A program made the position numbers and the translations under genes. The notes beneath the pieces are model-generated. The model was not told the DNA's origin, did not search any database, and was given only the letters and a program-made list of their open reading frames with translations. Below, one piece after another: positions 25,861 to 34,699 of a stretch of 53,723 nucleotides of DNA (its first letter is position 1; each line of letters starts with the position of its first letter). Source of the DNA: Flavobacteriales bacterium (lineage in GTDB: Bacteria > Bacteroidota > Bacteroidia > Flavobacteriales_D > CAJJDF01); assembly GCA_020630395.1 (NCBI GenBank), contig JAHDBM010000009.1, forward strand, positions 3,554 to 57,276, in the 5' to 3' direction.

Positions 25861-27789
25861 ATGAAGAAGTCGATTAGGAGTGTTAACAGGATGTTTGTTG
25901 CTGTTTTAGCAATTTCTTTTATAGCTGTGTCTTGTAAAAGAAAAGAAAGAAGTAGTGCAACAGGTTGGAATTATAATGATCCACAAAACGGAGGGTATTT
26001 AAAAGCTAAATTTGTAGATCAAGAAACTGGTCCAGGTTTAGTCCTTATAGAAGGTGGTACTTTTACAATGGGTAGAGTTGAGCAAGATGTAACATATGAT
26101 TGGGATAATATACCAAGAAGAGTTACTGTTTCTTCGTTTTACATGGATGAGACAGAAGTTACGAATCAACATTGGTTAGATTATTTACATTGGGTAGGTA
26201 GAACATATACTGATTTTCCGGTTGTTTACAAGAAAGCTTTACCGGATACATTGGTTTGGAGGAGTAAATTAGGGTACAATGAGCCTTATGTTGAGTATTA
26301 TTTAAGACATCCTGCATACAGAGACTATCCTGTAGTTGGTGTAAGTTGGTTACAAGCTAATAATTACTGTGCTTGGAGAACAGACAGAGTTAATGAGTAC
26401 ATTTTAATTAGAGAAGGTATATTGTTATGGAATAATAACCAACAAAATGAGCCATATTCTACTGATGCTTATTTAGCAAATCAATATGAGAACGGTAAAA
26501 ATGAAAAAGGTCAATTAGTTGATCTAGATCCTAACAAAGGAAATGGAGGCGGAAACGGTAAAAAAATAAGAACTAAAGATTTAGCTACCAGAAATGTTAA
26601 AATGGAAGATGGTATTTTATTGCCAAGATATAGACTTCCAACTGAAGCAGAGTGGGAGTATGCTGCTTATGGTTTAATTGGTAATTCAGTAGATGAGCGT
26701 ATTACGAATAGAAGAATTTACCCTTGGGATGGTCATTGGACTAGAAATCCAGAAGATAAGTTTCAAGGAGACATGCTAGCAAACTTTGTAAGAGGTAGAG
26801 GTGATTACATGGGGGTAGCAGGTAAGCTTAATGATAATGCTGATGTTACTGCACCAGTATATGCATATTGGCCAAATGATTATGGGTTGTATCATATGGG
26901 AGGTAATGTTTCGGAATGGGTTATGGATGTATACAGACCATTATCTAGTGAAGATTTTGATGAATTTAGACCATTTAGAGGTAATGTATTCAAAACAAAA
27001 GTGTTAAATACTGAAGGAGCAATTGCTGATAAACTAGACGAAACGCTATATGATGTGCCTGGTATTAAGGAATATCTAGTAGACTTTAGATCAGAAAGGG
27101 AAAATAGAAAAGCAGGTATTGTTACTGATTCATTAGACTTTTATTTATTAGATGAATTAGATTCCCTAGTTGCTATAGCTAATGGGTTATATTTTGATGG
27201 TAGAAAACTAGATGCTTCTATAGCAATTAGAGAAATAATTGAAACAAATATTCCCGATATCTCTGATAATGTACAGGCTGCGCCAGGATTAGAGAATTTT
27301 CAATTCGAGATTGTGCCAAAAATACTTAAAGGTATATCAGACTTTGTAATGAATACACCTGGTAATCTTAAAGTAAGAAATGTTACAAGAGAAGAAAATC
27401 TTGATAGAAGAAATTATCAAGATGATGATTATATTGATTATTTAGATGGTGATTTAAATTCAAGTGCATTCTATGAAGATGAAGATGTAATAAGCCAAAT
27501 TAATGAATTTGATGCTCAAAATGATGTTGCTGAAAGAAATAGAGATGGAGAAAACCCAAATTGGGTAATGTATCAGTCTGGTAAGAAAAAATCTGGAGAT
27601 GAGCCAACTTCTCTTATACACGATCATTCTAGAGTTTATAAAGGTGGTAGCTGGAAAGACAGAGCTTACTGGATGAACCCTGGAACTAGAAGATATTATG
27701 ATGAGCATAGATCGACTGATTTTATTGGGTTTAGATGTGCTATGACTCGTGTTGGTAGTCCAGTCGGAAAAAATGCTAAAAGAAGATAA
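25861..27789 (+). CDS. gldJ: gliding motility lipoprotein GldJ
   Basis: A lipoprotein needed for gliding and type IX secretion, related to sulfatase-modifying-factor (formylglycine-generating enzyme) fold proteins and to GldK. 642 residues with lipobox IAVSC (Cys25). The FGE-like domain starts at about 60 (GPGLVLIEGGTFTMGR), includes VTNQHWLDYL, GVSWLQANNYCAWR, RLPTEAEWEYAAYG and LYHMGGNVSEWVMDVYRP, and closes with YKGGSWKDRAYW and FIGFRCAM. A long Asn/Asp-rich insert of about 170 residues (about 370-545) separates the halves. AAGGAAGAG lies just before the start. A terminator follows 22 bases downstream. Confidence 0.93.
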   Translation: MKKSIRSVNRMFVAVLAISFIAVSCKRKERSSATGWNYNDPQNGGYLKAKFVDQETGPGLVLIEGGTFTMGRVEQDVTYDWDNIPRRVTVSSFYMDETEVTNQHWLDYLHWVGRTYTDFPVVYKKALPDTLVWRSKLGYNEPYVEYYLRHPAYRDYPVVGVSWLQANNYCAWRTDRVNEYILIREGILLWNNNQQNEPYSTDAYLANQYENGKNEKGQLVDLDPNKGNGGGNGKKIRTKDLATRNVKMEDGILLPRYRLPTEAEWEYAAYGLIGNSVDERITNRRIYPWDGHWTRNPEDKFQGDMLANFVRGRGDYMGVAGKLNDNADVTAPVYAYWPNDYGLYHMGGNVSEWVMDVYRPLSSEDFDEFRPFRGNVFKTKVLNTEGAIADKLDETLYDVPGIKEYLVDFRSERENRKAGIVTDSLDFYLLDELDSLVAIANGLYFDGRKLDASIAIREIIETNIPDISDNVQAAPGLENFQFEIVPKILKGISDFVMNTPGNLKVRNVTREENLDRRNYQDDDYIDYLDGDLNSSAFYEDEDVISQINEFDAQNDVAERNRDGENPNWVMYQSGKKKSGDEPTSLIHDHSRVYKGGSWKDRAYWMNPGTRRYYDEHRSTDFIGFRCAMTRVGSPVGKNAKRR

Positions 27790-27809
27790 ATTATAATTTT
27801 ATTAGATTT

Positions 27810-27844
27810 AAAGCCTCATTCAAGCGAATGAGGCTTTTTTTATT
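27810..27844 (+). terminator. strong intrinsic terminator after gldJ
   Basis: AGCCTCATT, a six-base loop, then AATGAGGCT and seven or more T. Nine perfect base pairs with four G:C pairs. It ends about 15 bases before the murF start codon. Confidence 0.9.
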
Positions 27845-27858
27845 TAGAAATTAGAGTA

Positions 27859-29148
27859 ATGATACAATCACTTTATACAAAATACCTTAATGCAAACCGA
27901 GTTACAACCGACTCTAGAAATATAAAAGAGGGTGATATTTATTTTGCATTAAAAGGAGACCGTTTTGATGGCAACAAATTTGCTAAAGGGGCTATCGATT
28001 TAGGAGCTAACTATGCAGTTGTTGATAATGCAGAATATGCTGTGAGTGAACGTTATATTTTAGTAGATAATGTTTTAACAACACTTCAAAATTTAGCAAA
28101 GTATCATAGAGATCAATTAAATATTCCAGTCATTGGAATAACGGGGTCTAATGGAAAAACAACATCAAAAGAGCTTATAAAAAGTGTGTTATCACAGCAG
28201 TTTAATGCTTTTGCAACTTTTGGCAATCTTAATAATCATATTGGTGTGCCTTTATCGTTATTGCAAATAAATGATACACATGAAATAGCGATTATCGAGA
28301 TGGGAGCTAATCATCAAAAAGAGATCGAATTTTTATCAGGTATTGCCCAGCCAGACTATGGTTACATTACCAACATAGGGAAGGCACACTTAGAGGGGTT
28401 TGGAGGAGAAGAAGGAGTGTTAAAAGGTAAAACCGAATTATTTACATATTTAAAAAAACATAATAAGAAGGCATTTATAAGATTAGAGGATGAAAAACTT
28501 AATCCATATATTAAAACTCTCGATAGTATCGTGTTTGGAGAAGGAAATCAGGTTTATTGTAAAGGGAATTTAAAAAATGAAACACCAACATTATTAGTAG
28601 AGTTTTGTACAGATAAAATATCAGGAACGTGTAAAACCCATTTAATAGGAGCTTATAATTATCATAATGTTTTATCTGCAATAACCATTGGTGCGTATTT
28701 TGGATTATCGTCTGAGCAAATAATTAAAGGAATAGAATGTTATATTCCAACAAATAATAGATCCCAAATAATAGAAAATAAATCAGTTAAAATTATTTTA
28801 GACGCTTATAATGCAAATCCTACAAGCATGCAGGGAGCTTTAGATAGTTTTATAAGAACTAAAGCGACTAATAAGTATGTAATTTTAGGTGATATGTTAG
28901 AACTTGGAGAATACTCCGAGAAAGAACATGAGGAAGTTGTAAGAAAAATTGAAGAAAATAATATTGAAGGAGTGTTGGTTGGGAAAGAATTTAAATCAAT
29001 TAATCAATCGAGTTATACCTGTTATTCGTCAACCAAGAATCTCGAAGACGACATGTCAAAAATAGATTTTAGCGATACGTTAGTGCTAATTAAAGGATCT
29101 AGAGGGATTGGTTTAGAAAAGTTGCTGCCATTTATTAATGAGAAATAA
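27859..29148 (+). CDS. murF: UDP-N-acetylmuramoyl-tripeptide--D-alanyl-D-alanine ligase MurF
   Basis: Adds D-Ala-D-Ala to the UDP-MurNAc-tripeptide, the last cytoplasmic step of peptidoglycan precursor synthesis. 429 residues: N-terminal substrate domain (TTDSRNIKEGDIYFALKGDRFDG), ATP loop GITGSNGKTT (about 93-102), central domain (GNLNNHIGVPLSL, EMGANHQKEI) and the C-terminal ligase domain with DAYNANPTSM. It starts 15 bases after the gldJ terminator, leaving very little room for a promoter. The order gldJ-murF is conserved in many flavobacteria, which suggests partial readthrough or a promoter inside gldJ. Confidence 0.96.
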   Translation: MIQSLYTKYLNANRVTTDSRNIKEGDIYFALKGDRFDGNKFAKGAIDLGANYAVVDNAEYAVSERYILVDNVLTTLQNLAKYHRDQLNIPVIGITGSNGKTTSKELIKSVLSQQFNAFATFGNLNNHIGVPLSLLQINDTHEIAIIEMGANHQKEIEFLSGIAQPDYGYITNIGKAHLEGFGGEEGVLKGKTELFTYLKKHNKKAFIRLEDEKLNPYIKTLDSIVFGEGNQVYCKGNLKNETPTLLVEFCTDKISGTCKTHLIGAYNYHNVLSAITIGAYFGLSSEQIIKGIECYIPTNNRSQIIENKSVKIILDAYNANPTSMQGALDSFIRTKATNKYVILGDMLELGEYSEKEHEEVVRKIEENNIEGVLVGKEFKSINQSSYTCYSSTKNLEDDMSKIDFSDTLVLIKGSRGIGLEKLLPFINEK

Positions 29149-29217
29149 GACCCTTGTTATATTCTTGCAAGAAATGCACATATTCATTAACTTGCATAAG
29201 AACTCAATAAAAAAAGA

Positions 29218-30303
29218 ATGGCCAAAAAAATAGTTACGAGTAAATCAATTAAATTTTTAGAAAAATACCTTAATAATTACTCGCCTACTGGCTTTGAAAG
29301 TGAAGGGCAAAAATTATGGTTAGATTACCTAAAACCATATATAGATGAGCATTATGTTGATACTTATGGTACTGCAGTAGGTGTTATTAATCCTAAAGCT
29401 AAATTTAAGGTAGTAATCGAAGCGCATGCAGATGAAATTTCATGGTTCGTTCACTATATAACAAAAGATGGTTTTATATACCTTAGAAGAAATGGAGGGT
29501 CAGATCATCAAATTGCACCTTCTAAAAGAGTAAACATCCATACGGATAAAGGAATTGTGCCAGCATTATTTGGATGGCCAGCTATACACACAAGAAAAGG
29601 ATCATCAGAAAAGCCACCAAAAACCGATAATATATTCCTTGATTGTGGTTGTAAAACAAAAGAAGAAGTTGAAAAACTAGGGGTTCATGTTGGTTGTGTA
29701 GTTACCTATCCAGATGAATTTATGATACTTAATAAAAAATATTATGTAGGTAGAGCACTTGATAATAGGATGGGCGGGTTTATGATAGCAGAGGTTGCTA
29801 GGTATTTAAAAGAAAATAAAATAGAACTACCTTTTGGGCTATATATAGTTAATGCCGTTCAAGAAGAAATAGGACTAAGAGGAGCTCAAATGATTGCTGA
29901 AAGAATTAAACCTGATGTAGCTGTAGTTACTGATGTTTGTCATGATACAAATACACCAATGATTAATAAAATTGAACAAGGTGATATTGTTGGAGGCAAA
30001 GGACCTGTATTAACGTATGGTCCAGCAGTTCAAAATAATCTATTAAAGTTAATAATTGATACTGCTAAGAAAAACAAAATACCTTTTCAAAGATTAGCAG
30101 CATCAAGAAGCACAGGTACCGATACAGATGCATTTGCATATTCTAATGAAGGAGTTGCTTCAGCATTAATATCACTACCTTTAAGGTATATGCATACAAC
30201 TGTTGAGTCTGCTCACAAAGATGATGTAGAGAATATCATTAAATTATACATAGAAGTATTACAAAATATTAAGAACAATCACGATTTTAGATATATTAAA
30301 TAA
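29218..30303 (+). CDS. M42-family aminopeptidase
   Basis: A zinc or cobalt-dependent glutamyl-type aminopeptidase expected in the cytoplasm. 361 residues with YSPTGFESEG near the N-terminus, metal ligands in EAHADEI (His70, Asp72), GRALDNRMGG (about 178-187), QEEIGLRGA with the catalytic glutamates, VVTDVCHDT and a C-terminal THTTVES-like MHTTVESAH that holds the last His ligand. It lies 69 bases after murF and is followed within eight bases by a lipoprotein gene, so those two are probably cotranscribed. Family members of this size form dodecamers that cut short peptides; the natural substrate here is unknown. Confidence 0.9.
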   Translation: MAKKIVTSKSIKFLEKYLNNYSPTGFESEGQKLWLDYLKPYIDEHYVDTYGTAVGVINPKAKFKVVIEAHADEISWFVHYITKDGFIYLRRNGGSDHQIAPSKRVNIHTDKGIVPALFGWPAIHTRKGSSEKPPKTDNIFLDCGCKTKEEVEKLGVHVGCVVTYPDEFMILNKKYYVGRALDNRMGGFMIAEVARYLKENKIELPFGLYIVNAVQEEIGLRGAQMIAERIKPDVAVVTDVCHDTNTPMINKIEQGDIVGGKGPVLTYGPAVQNNLLKLIIDTAKKNKIPFQRLAASRSTGTDTDAFAYSNEGVASALISLPLRYMHTTVESAHKDDVENIIKLYIEVLQNIKNNHDFRYIK

Positions 30304-30311
30304 AAAAAGAA

Positions 30312-30875
30312 ATGAAGATTAAATTATTTAGCATAGCATTATTAACCATTATATTGGCTTCATGTGCAGCTGGTGAGGCTATTGAAGATAATACCCTTGA
30401 AATTTTACCAGATAACATCAAAAAAACAGATCTTAGTGAACATGAGTTACCAGTATATATTTATACTGAAAAAATAAAAGATGAAAATGGAGTGCCCATT
30501 AATATGGATATTACCCATGAAGAAGGAGATTTGGACTGGGATATTAGATTAGGAAAAACATTTAATATTATAATAGAGGATTGGGGAGATGAGAAAAAAG
30601 ACCCAGTAGGAGAAATTAAATATATGAAAGATTTAGAGCAATTCTATGATTATAAATTTATACAGGAGAGTGAAGATCATGTTGTATATTCTAAAGCCAT
30701 ACCAGGAGATTCATTAAATACTACGTATCATTTTTATTTGCAAAAAGAGTTAAGAGATAATTATTTCTATACAGTGAAAAATAACGCTATGGAAAAATAT
30801 ACGCTAGATCAAGTGAATATCATGTTAGAGGCTGCAAGGTCAATAAAACCTATTGACGAAGCGAAAACAGTTTAA
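30312..30875 (+). CDS. lipoprotein of unknown function
   Basis: 187 residues with a lipoprotein signal ending in ILASC (Cys18) and an Ala-Ala-Gly-rich beginning of the mature protein. The rest is highly charged and predicted soluble; acidic (DWDIRLGKTFNIIIEDWGDEKKDP). I do not recognise a family. It sits between the aminopeptidase (eight bases) and deoC (four bases), so it is part of the same unit, but its role is unknown. Confidence 0.75.
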   Translation: MKIKLFSIALLTIILASCAAGEAIEDNTLEILPDNIKKTDLSEHELPVYIYTEKIKDENGVPINMDITHEEGDLDWDIRLGKTFNIIIEDWGDEKKDPVGEIKYMKDLEQFYDYKFIQESEDHVVYSKAIPGDSLNTTYHFYLQKELRDNYFYTVKNNAMEKYTLDQVNIMLEAARSIKPIDEAKTV

Positions 30876-30879
30876 TATA

Positions 30880-31794
30880 ATGGCTAAAAAAACAAGTATA
30901 AGAGACTTTTCTGTTACACCATCTGTAGATCAGGTTGGTATTAACGATAGAATCACAAGGATTCAAAAGCGTAGTATCAAAAAAGAGTCTAAAATGGAAG
31001 GATTAAAAATGATCCTTAACATGATTGACTTAACTACGTTAGAAGGAGCTGATACCAAAGGAAAAGTTGAGCAACTTTGCTATAAGGCTCAACATCTTCA
31101 TGATGCTCAACCTGGACTGCCAACAGTAGCAGCAGTTTGTGTGTACCCAACATTTGTTGGAGTAGCAAAAAAAGCATTAGGTAAATCTGGAATAAAAGTA
31201 GCGTCAGTAGCAACAGCTTTTCCATCAGGTCATTCATCTTTGGAGATTAAAAAGATGGACACTCAAATTGCTATTGATAATGGAGCAGATGAAGTAGATA
31301 TGGTAATATCTAGAGGGCGTTTTCATCAAGGAGATTATAATTATGTTTTTGATGAAATAGCTGCTATTAAAGAAGTATGTGGAAAGAAAGTGAGGTTAAA
31401 AACGATTCTCGAAACAGGAGAATTAGGCACATTAGACCGAGTAAGAAAAGCAAGTGATATTGCGTTACATGCAGGATCAGATTTTATTAAAACATCTACT
31501 GGGAAAATAAAACCAGCAGCTACGCTTCCTTTTACTCTAACCATGTTAGAAGCAATAAAAGATTATTACTACGAAACAGGTATTCAAGTAGGGATGAAGC
31601 CTGCTGGAGGAATATCTAACTCAAAACTAGCTTTACAATATTTATTAATGGTGAAAGAAACATTAGGTAATGCTTGGTTATCGAATGAGTGGTTTAGATA
31701 TGGAGCGAGTAGTCTTGCAAATGATGTATTGATGCAAATTATGAAACAAGAAACAGGAAATTACCAATCGAAAGATTATTTCTCGATAGATTAA
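30880..31794 (+). CDS. deoC: deoxyribose-phosphate aldolase DeoC
   Basis: Cleaves 2-deoxyribose 5-phosphate to glyceraldehyde 3-phosphate and acetaldehyde; the Schiff-base lysine is in the DFIKTSTGK segment and the second active-site lysine is in GMKPAGGIS. From the ATG at 30880 the protein has 304 residues, a long version with an N-terminal extension of about 60 residues. The ATG is chosen over an upstream in-frame TTG at 30853 that would overlap the previous gene. Downstream lie a small membrane protein and two aldehyde dehydrogenase genes, which would oxidise the acetaldehyde product. The deoC-aldehyde dehydrogenase arrangement supports deoxynucleoside catabolism. Confidence 0.95.
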   Translation: MAKKTSIRDFSVTPSVDQVGINDRITRIQKRSIKKESKMEGLKMILNMIDLTTLEGADTKGKVEQLCYKAQHLHDAQPGLPTVAAVCVYPTFVGVAKKALGKSGIKVASVATAFPSGHSSLEIKKMDTQIAIDNGADEVDMVISRGRFHQGDYNYVFDEIAAIKEVCGKKVRLKTILETGELGTLDRVRKASDIALHAGSDFIKTSTGKIKPAATLPFTLTMLEAIKDYYYETGIQVGMKPAGGISNSKLALQYLLMVKETLGNAWLSNEWFRYGASSLANDVLMQIMKQETGNYQSKDYFSID

Positions 31795-31797
31795 GAA

Positions 31798-32118
31798 ATG
31801 GGACAAATCATTATTACACATAGTATAATATATGTTCTTGTAGGACTTTTGGTATTATTTGCAACAGACGGTAAATCATCAAAAGCCTTTTTTACAGTTT
31901 TTATGTTGTCTTTTATACCTTACCTTATACGATTAGTAATGTATTTTATAGAAGGAACATGGTATTCTCCAAATTTAGAAGGAGTAGTTATGATGTTTAG
32001 TAGAGGAGCATTCGAAGCAATTTATTTTCTATTTGTAATTAGTATTTTTCCTATTATGACATTTGCGGTATCATTGGGTATTTACCGTAGTATAACATTA
32101 CCCAAACAAAATTATTAG
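31798..32118 (+). CDS. small membrane protein of unknown function
   Basis: 106 residues with three hydrophobic segments (about 5-21, 29-48 and 71-95), so an inner-membrane protein. It starts three bases after deoC and ends eight bases before the aldehyde dehydrogenase gene, so it is embedded in the deoxyribose operon. No family is recognised. The conserved neighbourhood suggests a role with the metabolism of deoxyribose or acetaldehyde, but nothing in the sequence shows this. Confidence 0.75.
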   Translation: MGQIIITHSIIYVLVGLLVLFATDGKSSKAFFTVFMLSFIPYLIRLVMYFIEGTWYSPNLEGVVMMFSRGAFEAIYFLFVISIFPIMTFAVSLGIYRSITLPKQNY

Positions 32119-32126
32119 TATAGTTT

Positions 32127-33599
32127 ATGGCTAAGAAAGAAGTGAAAATTGAGTACAATAAGGGATGGGATTTAGCTCCTGCTCCTGAGAGTACAAGTCA
32201 CATTAAATTAAAGAAAAAGTACGATTTATTTATTGGAGGTAAATGGGTGAAACCATCATCTGGTAAATATTTTGATACGATTAATCCTGCAAATGAAGAA
32301 GTTTTAGCTAAAATAGCTGAAGCAGATGCAAAAGATGTTGATAAAGCAGTAAAGGCAGCACGTAAAGCTTATGATACGGTTTGGTCTAAATTATCGGGTA
32401 AAGAAAGAGGTAAATATATTTATCGTATTGCTCGCATCATGCAAGAACAAGCTAGGGAATTAGCAGTAATAGAATCGTTAGATGGAGGAAAAGCGATTAG
32501 AGAATCAAGAGATATTGATGTTCCTTTAGCCGCAAATCATTTCTTTTATTATGCAGGTTGGGCAGATAAATTAGAATTTGCTTTTCCAAATAGAGAGGTT
32601 AAGTCTTTGGGTGTTGCTGGTCAAATTACTCCATGGAACTTTCCATTGTTAATGGTAGCATGGAAAATAGCTCCAGCTTTAGCATGTGGAAATACAGTAG
32701 TGTTAAAACCTGCTGAGACAACTCCTTTAACAGCACTTAAACTAGCAGAAATTTGTCAACAAGCAGGTTTGCCAGATGGTGTAGTAAACATTGTTACAGG
32801 TGCAGGAGCAACAGGAGCAGAGATTGTAAATCATAATGATATTGATAAGATAGCCTTTACTGGATCAACAGGAGTGGGTAAAATTATTCAAAAAGCGGTA
32901 GCTGGAACCAATAAAAAAGTAACATTAGAGCTTGGAGGAAAAGCAGCTAATATTATTTTTGAAGATGCACCATTAGATCAAGCAGTAGAGGGAGTTATAA
33001 ACGGAATTTTCTTTAATCAAGGTCACGTATGTTGTGCAGGATCAAGATTGTTTGTACAGGAGTCTGTTTATGAAAAAGTAATGCGTAAGCTAAAGGACAG
33101 AATGGAAAGCTTGATAGTAGGAGATCCTTTAGATAAGAATACGGATATTGGAGCTATTAACTCTAAAGAGCAATTAAATACGATTAAAAAGTATATAAAA
33201 ATAGGAAAAGAAGAAGGTGCCGAAATGTATCAACCTAAATGTGCTATTCCAAAGAAAGGATATTTCTGTAAGCCTACCTTATTTTATAATGTTGCTCAGT
33301 CGAATAGAATTACACAAGAAGAAATTTTCGGGCCAGTATTAGCTATTCAAACCTTTAGAACAGTATCAGAAGTGATTTCTAAGGCAAATAATACTCCTTA
33401 TGGATTATCTGCTGGGGTTTGGACTGATAAAGGATCTAAAATCTTTAATATGACTTCTCAATTAAGAGCAGGAATTGTTTGGGCAAACACCTATAACAAA
33501 TTTGATCCAGCTTCACCTTTTGGAGGATACAAAGAAAGTGGTTTTGGTAGAGAGGGAGGTATGCATGGATTATCGGCATATTTAAATTTAGATAGCTAG
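32127..33599 (+). CDS. aldehyde dehydrogenase, catalytic half of a probable split ALDH16
   Basis: NAD(P)-dependent aldehyde oxidation. 490 residues with the full fold: TPWNFPLLM (about 170), [14 protein letters not shown], the catalytic Glu in [13 protein letters not shown] (about 269) and the catalytic cysteine in [14 protein letters not shown] (Cys302 or Cys303), then [13 protein letters not shown] and [13 protein letters not shown] near the C-terminus. Positioned behind deoC, where acetaldehyde is the likely substrate. The neighbour downstream is a shorter aldehyde dehydrogenase without a catalytic cysteine, so the two together look like the catalytic and non-catalytic domains of ALDH16. 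Confidence 0.93.
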   Translation: MAKKEVKIEYNKGWDLAPAPESTSHIKLKKKYDLFIGGKWVKPSSGKYFDTINPANEEVLAKIAEADAKDVDKAVKAARKAYDTVWSKLSGKERGKYIYRIARIMQEQARELAVIESLDGGKAIRESRDIDVPLAANHFFYYAGWADKLEFAFPNREVKSLGVAGQITPWNFPLLMVAWKIAPALACGNTVVLKPAETTPLTALKLAEICQQAGLPDGVVNIVTGAGATGAEIVNHNDIDKIAFTGSTGVGKIIQKAVAGTNKKVTLELGGKAANIIFEDAPLDQAVEGVINGIFFNQGHVCCAGSRLFVQESVYEKVMRKLKDRMESLIVGDPLDKNTDIGAINSKEQLNTIKKYIKIGKEEGAEMYQPKCAIPKKGYFCKPTLFYNVAQSNRITQEEIFGPVLAIQTFRTVSEVISKANNTPYGLSAGVWTDKGSKIFNMTSQLRAGIVWANTYNKFDPASPFGGYKESGFGREGGMHGLSAYLNLDS

Positions 33600-33623
33600 T
33601 TGTTTTAGGTAGAAAAAAGTGTT

Positions 33624-33654
33624 CTGTCATCCTCAGCTTGATTGGGGATCTAAA
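33624..33654. repeat. short intergenic repeat-like element A
   Basis: The sequence TGTCATCCTCAGCTTGATT, followed by GGGGATCTA, resembles the dispersed intergenic motifs (of the type TGTCATCC...GGGATCT) that I have seen in many flavobacterial genomes. CCTCA can pair with TGGGG in a small hairpin. Copy number in this genome cannot be seen from the window. Confidence 0.45.
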
Positions 33655-33664
33655 TAGATAAAAA

Positions 33665-34543
33665 ATGAGATTAGAAGTATTGAAAACGAACAAATTATAT
33701 ATCGGAGGTAAATTCCCTAGAACAGAATCTGGAAGATTTTACACAGCAGTAGATAAAAATGGTAAAGAAATTGCCAATATGTGTTTAGGCTCTCGAAAAG
33801 ACTTTAGAAACTCAGTTGTTCCTGCAAGGAGTGCATTTGGAGGTTGGAGTGCTAAAACAGCTTTTAACCGTAGTCAAATCTTATACCGAATTGCAGAAAT
33901 GCTAGAAGGTAGAAGAGATCAATTCGTTAGCGAATTAACGAAAATGGGATCGACTAAAGCAGCTGCAGAAAAGGAAGTAAATACTTCAATAGATCGTTTA
34001 ATCTACTATGCTGGCTGGTCAGATAAATATTTACAGGTATTTAGTGCAGTAAATCCTGTATCATCTTCGCATTTTAATTTTTCTGCTCAAGAAGCAATGG
34101 GGGTTGTAGGGATTTTAGCTCCAGAAGAAAACGGATTAATTGGACTGGTATCTTCAATAGCTCCAGTAATTGCATCAGGTAATACATGTGTAGTGTTAGC
34201 ATCAGAAACAAAACCATTGTGTGCTATATCTTTTGCCGAAGTATTAAACAGTAGTGATGTTCCTGGTGGAGTAGTAAATATACTTACAGGTAAAAAAGAA
34301 GAATTAGTATCTCACTTTGTTACCCACATGGATGTTAATGCCATTTTATACTGTGGTAAAGACGAAAAGATTAAGAAACAATTACAGGAGGATTCGATAA
34401 CCAACTTAAAGAGAATTTTAATTAAGGATTTCGACTGGTTAAGTGACAAAGCAGAAAACCCTTATTTAATTACCGATTTTACTGAAGTAAAAACCACATG
34501 GCACCCAATTGAACAAGTAGGAGGGGCTGGATCTGGTTATTAA
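33665..34543 (+). CDS. aldehyde dehydrogenase family protein, non-catalytic (ALDH16-like second domain)
   Basis: 292 residues related to the N-terminal nucleotide-binding part of aldehyde dehydrogenases (LYIGGKFPRTESGRFY, RSQILYRIAEMLEGRRDQF, MGVVGILAPEENGLIGLVSS, SGNTCVVLASETKPLC, DVPGGVVNILTGK). The usual NPW of the family is replaced by EENG and the whole catalytic domain with the Cys motif is missing, so it should be inactive. Fused two-domain ALDH16 proteins in other bacteria have a similar non-catalytic C-terminal half, and here it is a separate gene 65 bases after the active one. Structural or regulatory partner is the best guess. Confidence 0.85.
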   Translation: MRLEVLKTNKLYIGGKFPRTESGRFYTAVDKNGKEIANMCLGSRKDFRNSVVPARSAFGGWSAKTAFNRSQILYRIAEMLEGRRDQFVSELTKMGSTKAAAEKEVNTSIDRLIYYAGWSDKYLQVFSAVNPVSSSHFNFSAQEAMGVVGILAPEENGLIGLVSSIAPVIASGNTCVVLASETKPLCAISFAEVLNSSDVPGGVVNILTGKKEELVSHFVTHMDVNAILYCGKDEKIKKQLQEDSITNLKRILIKDFDWLSDKAENPYLITDFTEVKTTWHPIEQVGGAGSGY

Positions 34544-34548
34544 TAAGT

Positions 34549-34578
34549 GTGTCATACTGAGCGGAGTCGAAGTACGAT
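34549..34578. repeat. short intergenic repeat-like element B
   Basis: TGTCATACTGAGCGGAGTCG followed by AAGTAC resembles the dispersed element (TGTCAT..TGAGCG.AGTCGAAG) common between flavobacterial genes. It lies just after the second aldehyde dehydrogenase stop and before the terminator. Confidence 0.5.
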
Positions 34579-34602
34579 TGTGAGTTTAATTTTAAAAGTG
34601 TA

Positions 34603-34634
34603 AAGGCATCAAGTTAACTTGATGCCTTTTTTTT
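34603..34634 (+). terminator. strong intrinsic terminator of the deoC-ALDH run
   Basis: A perfect 26-base palindrome: AAGGCATCAAGTT and its complement, followed by a run of eight or more T. It closes the plus-strand transcription unit from murF/M42 through the second aldehyde dehydrogenase. Confidence 0.9.
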
Positions 34635-34666
34635 GTTAATGAATAATATCCTAAGCTTAAAATCAA

Positions 34667-34674
34667 TATTTTTG
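34667..34674 (+). promoter_or_regulatory. TAnnTTTG -7 box of the AsmA-like gene
   Basis: TATTTTTG matches the -7 consensus TAnnTTTG exactly and lies 25 bases before the GTG start at 34700, just after the terminator of the preceding unit. No good -33 TTG at the usual spacing. Confidence 0.5.
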
Positions 34675-34699
34675 TGGAAATAACGAATACATACATTAA

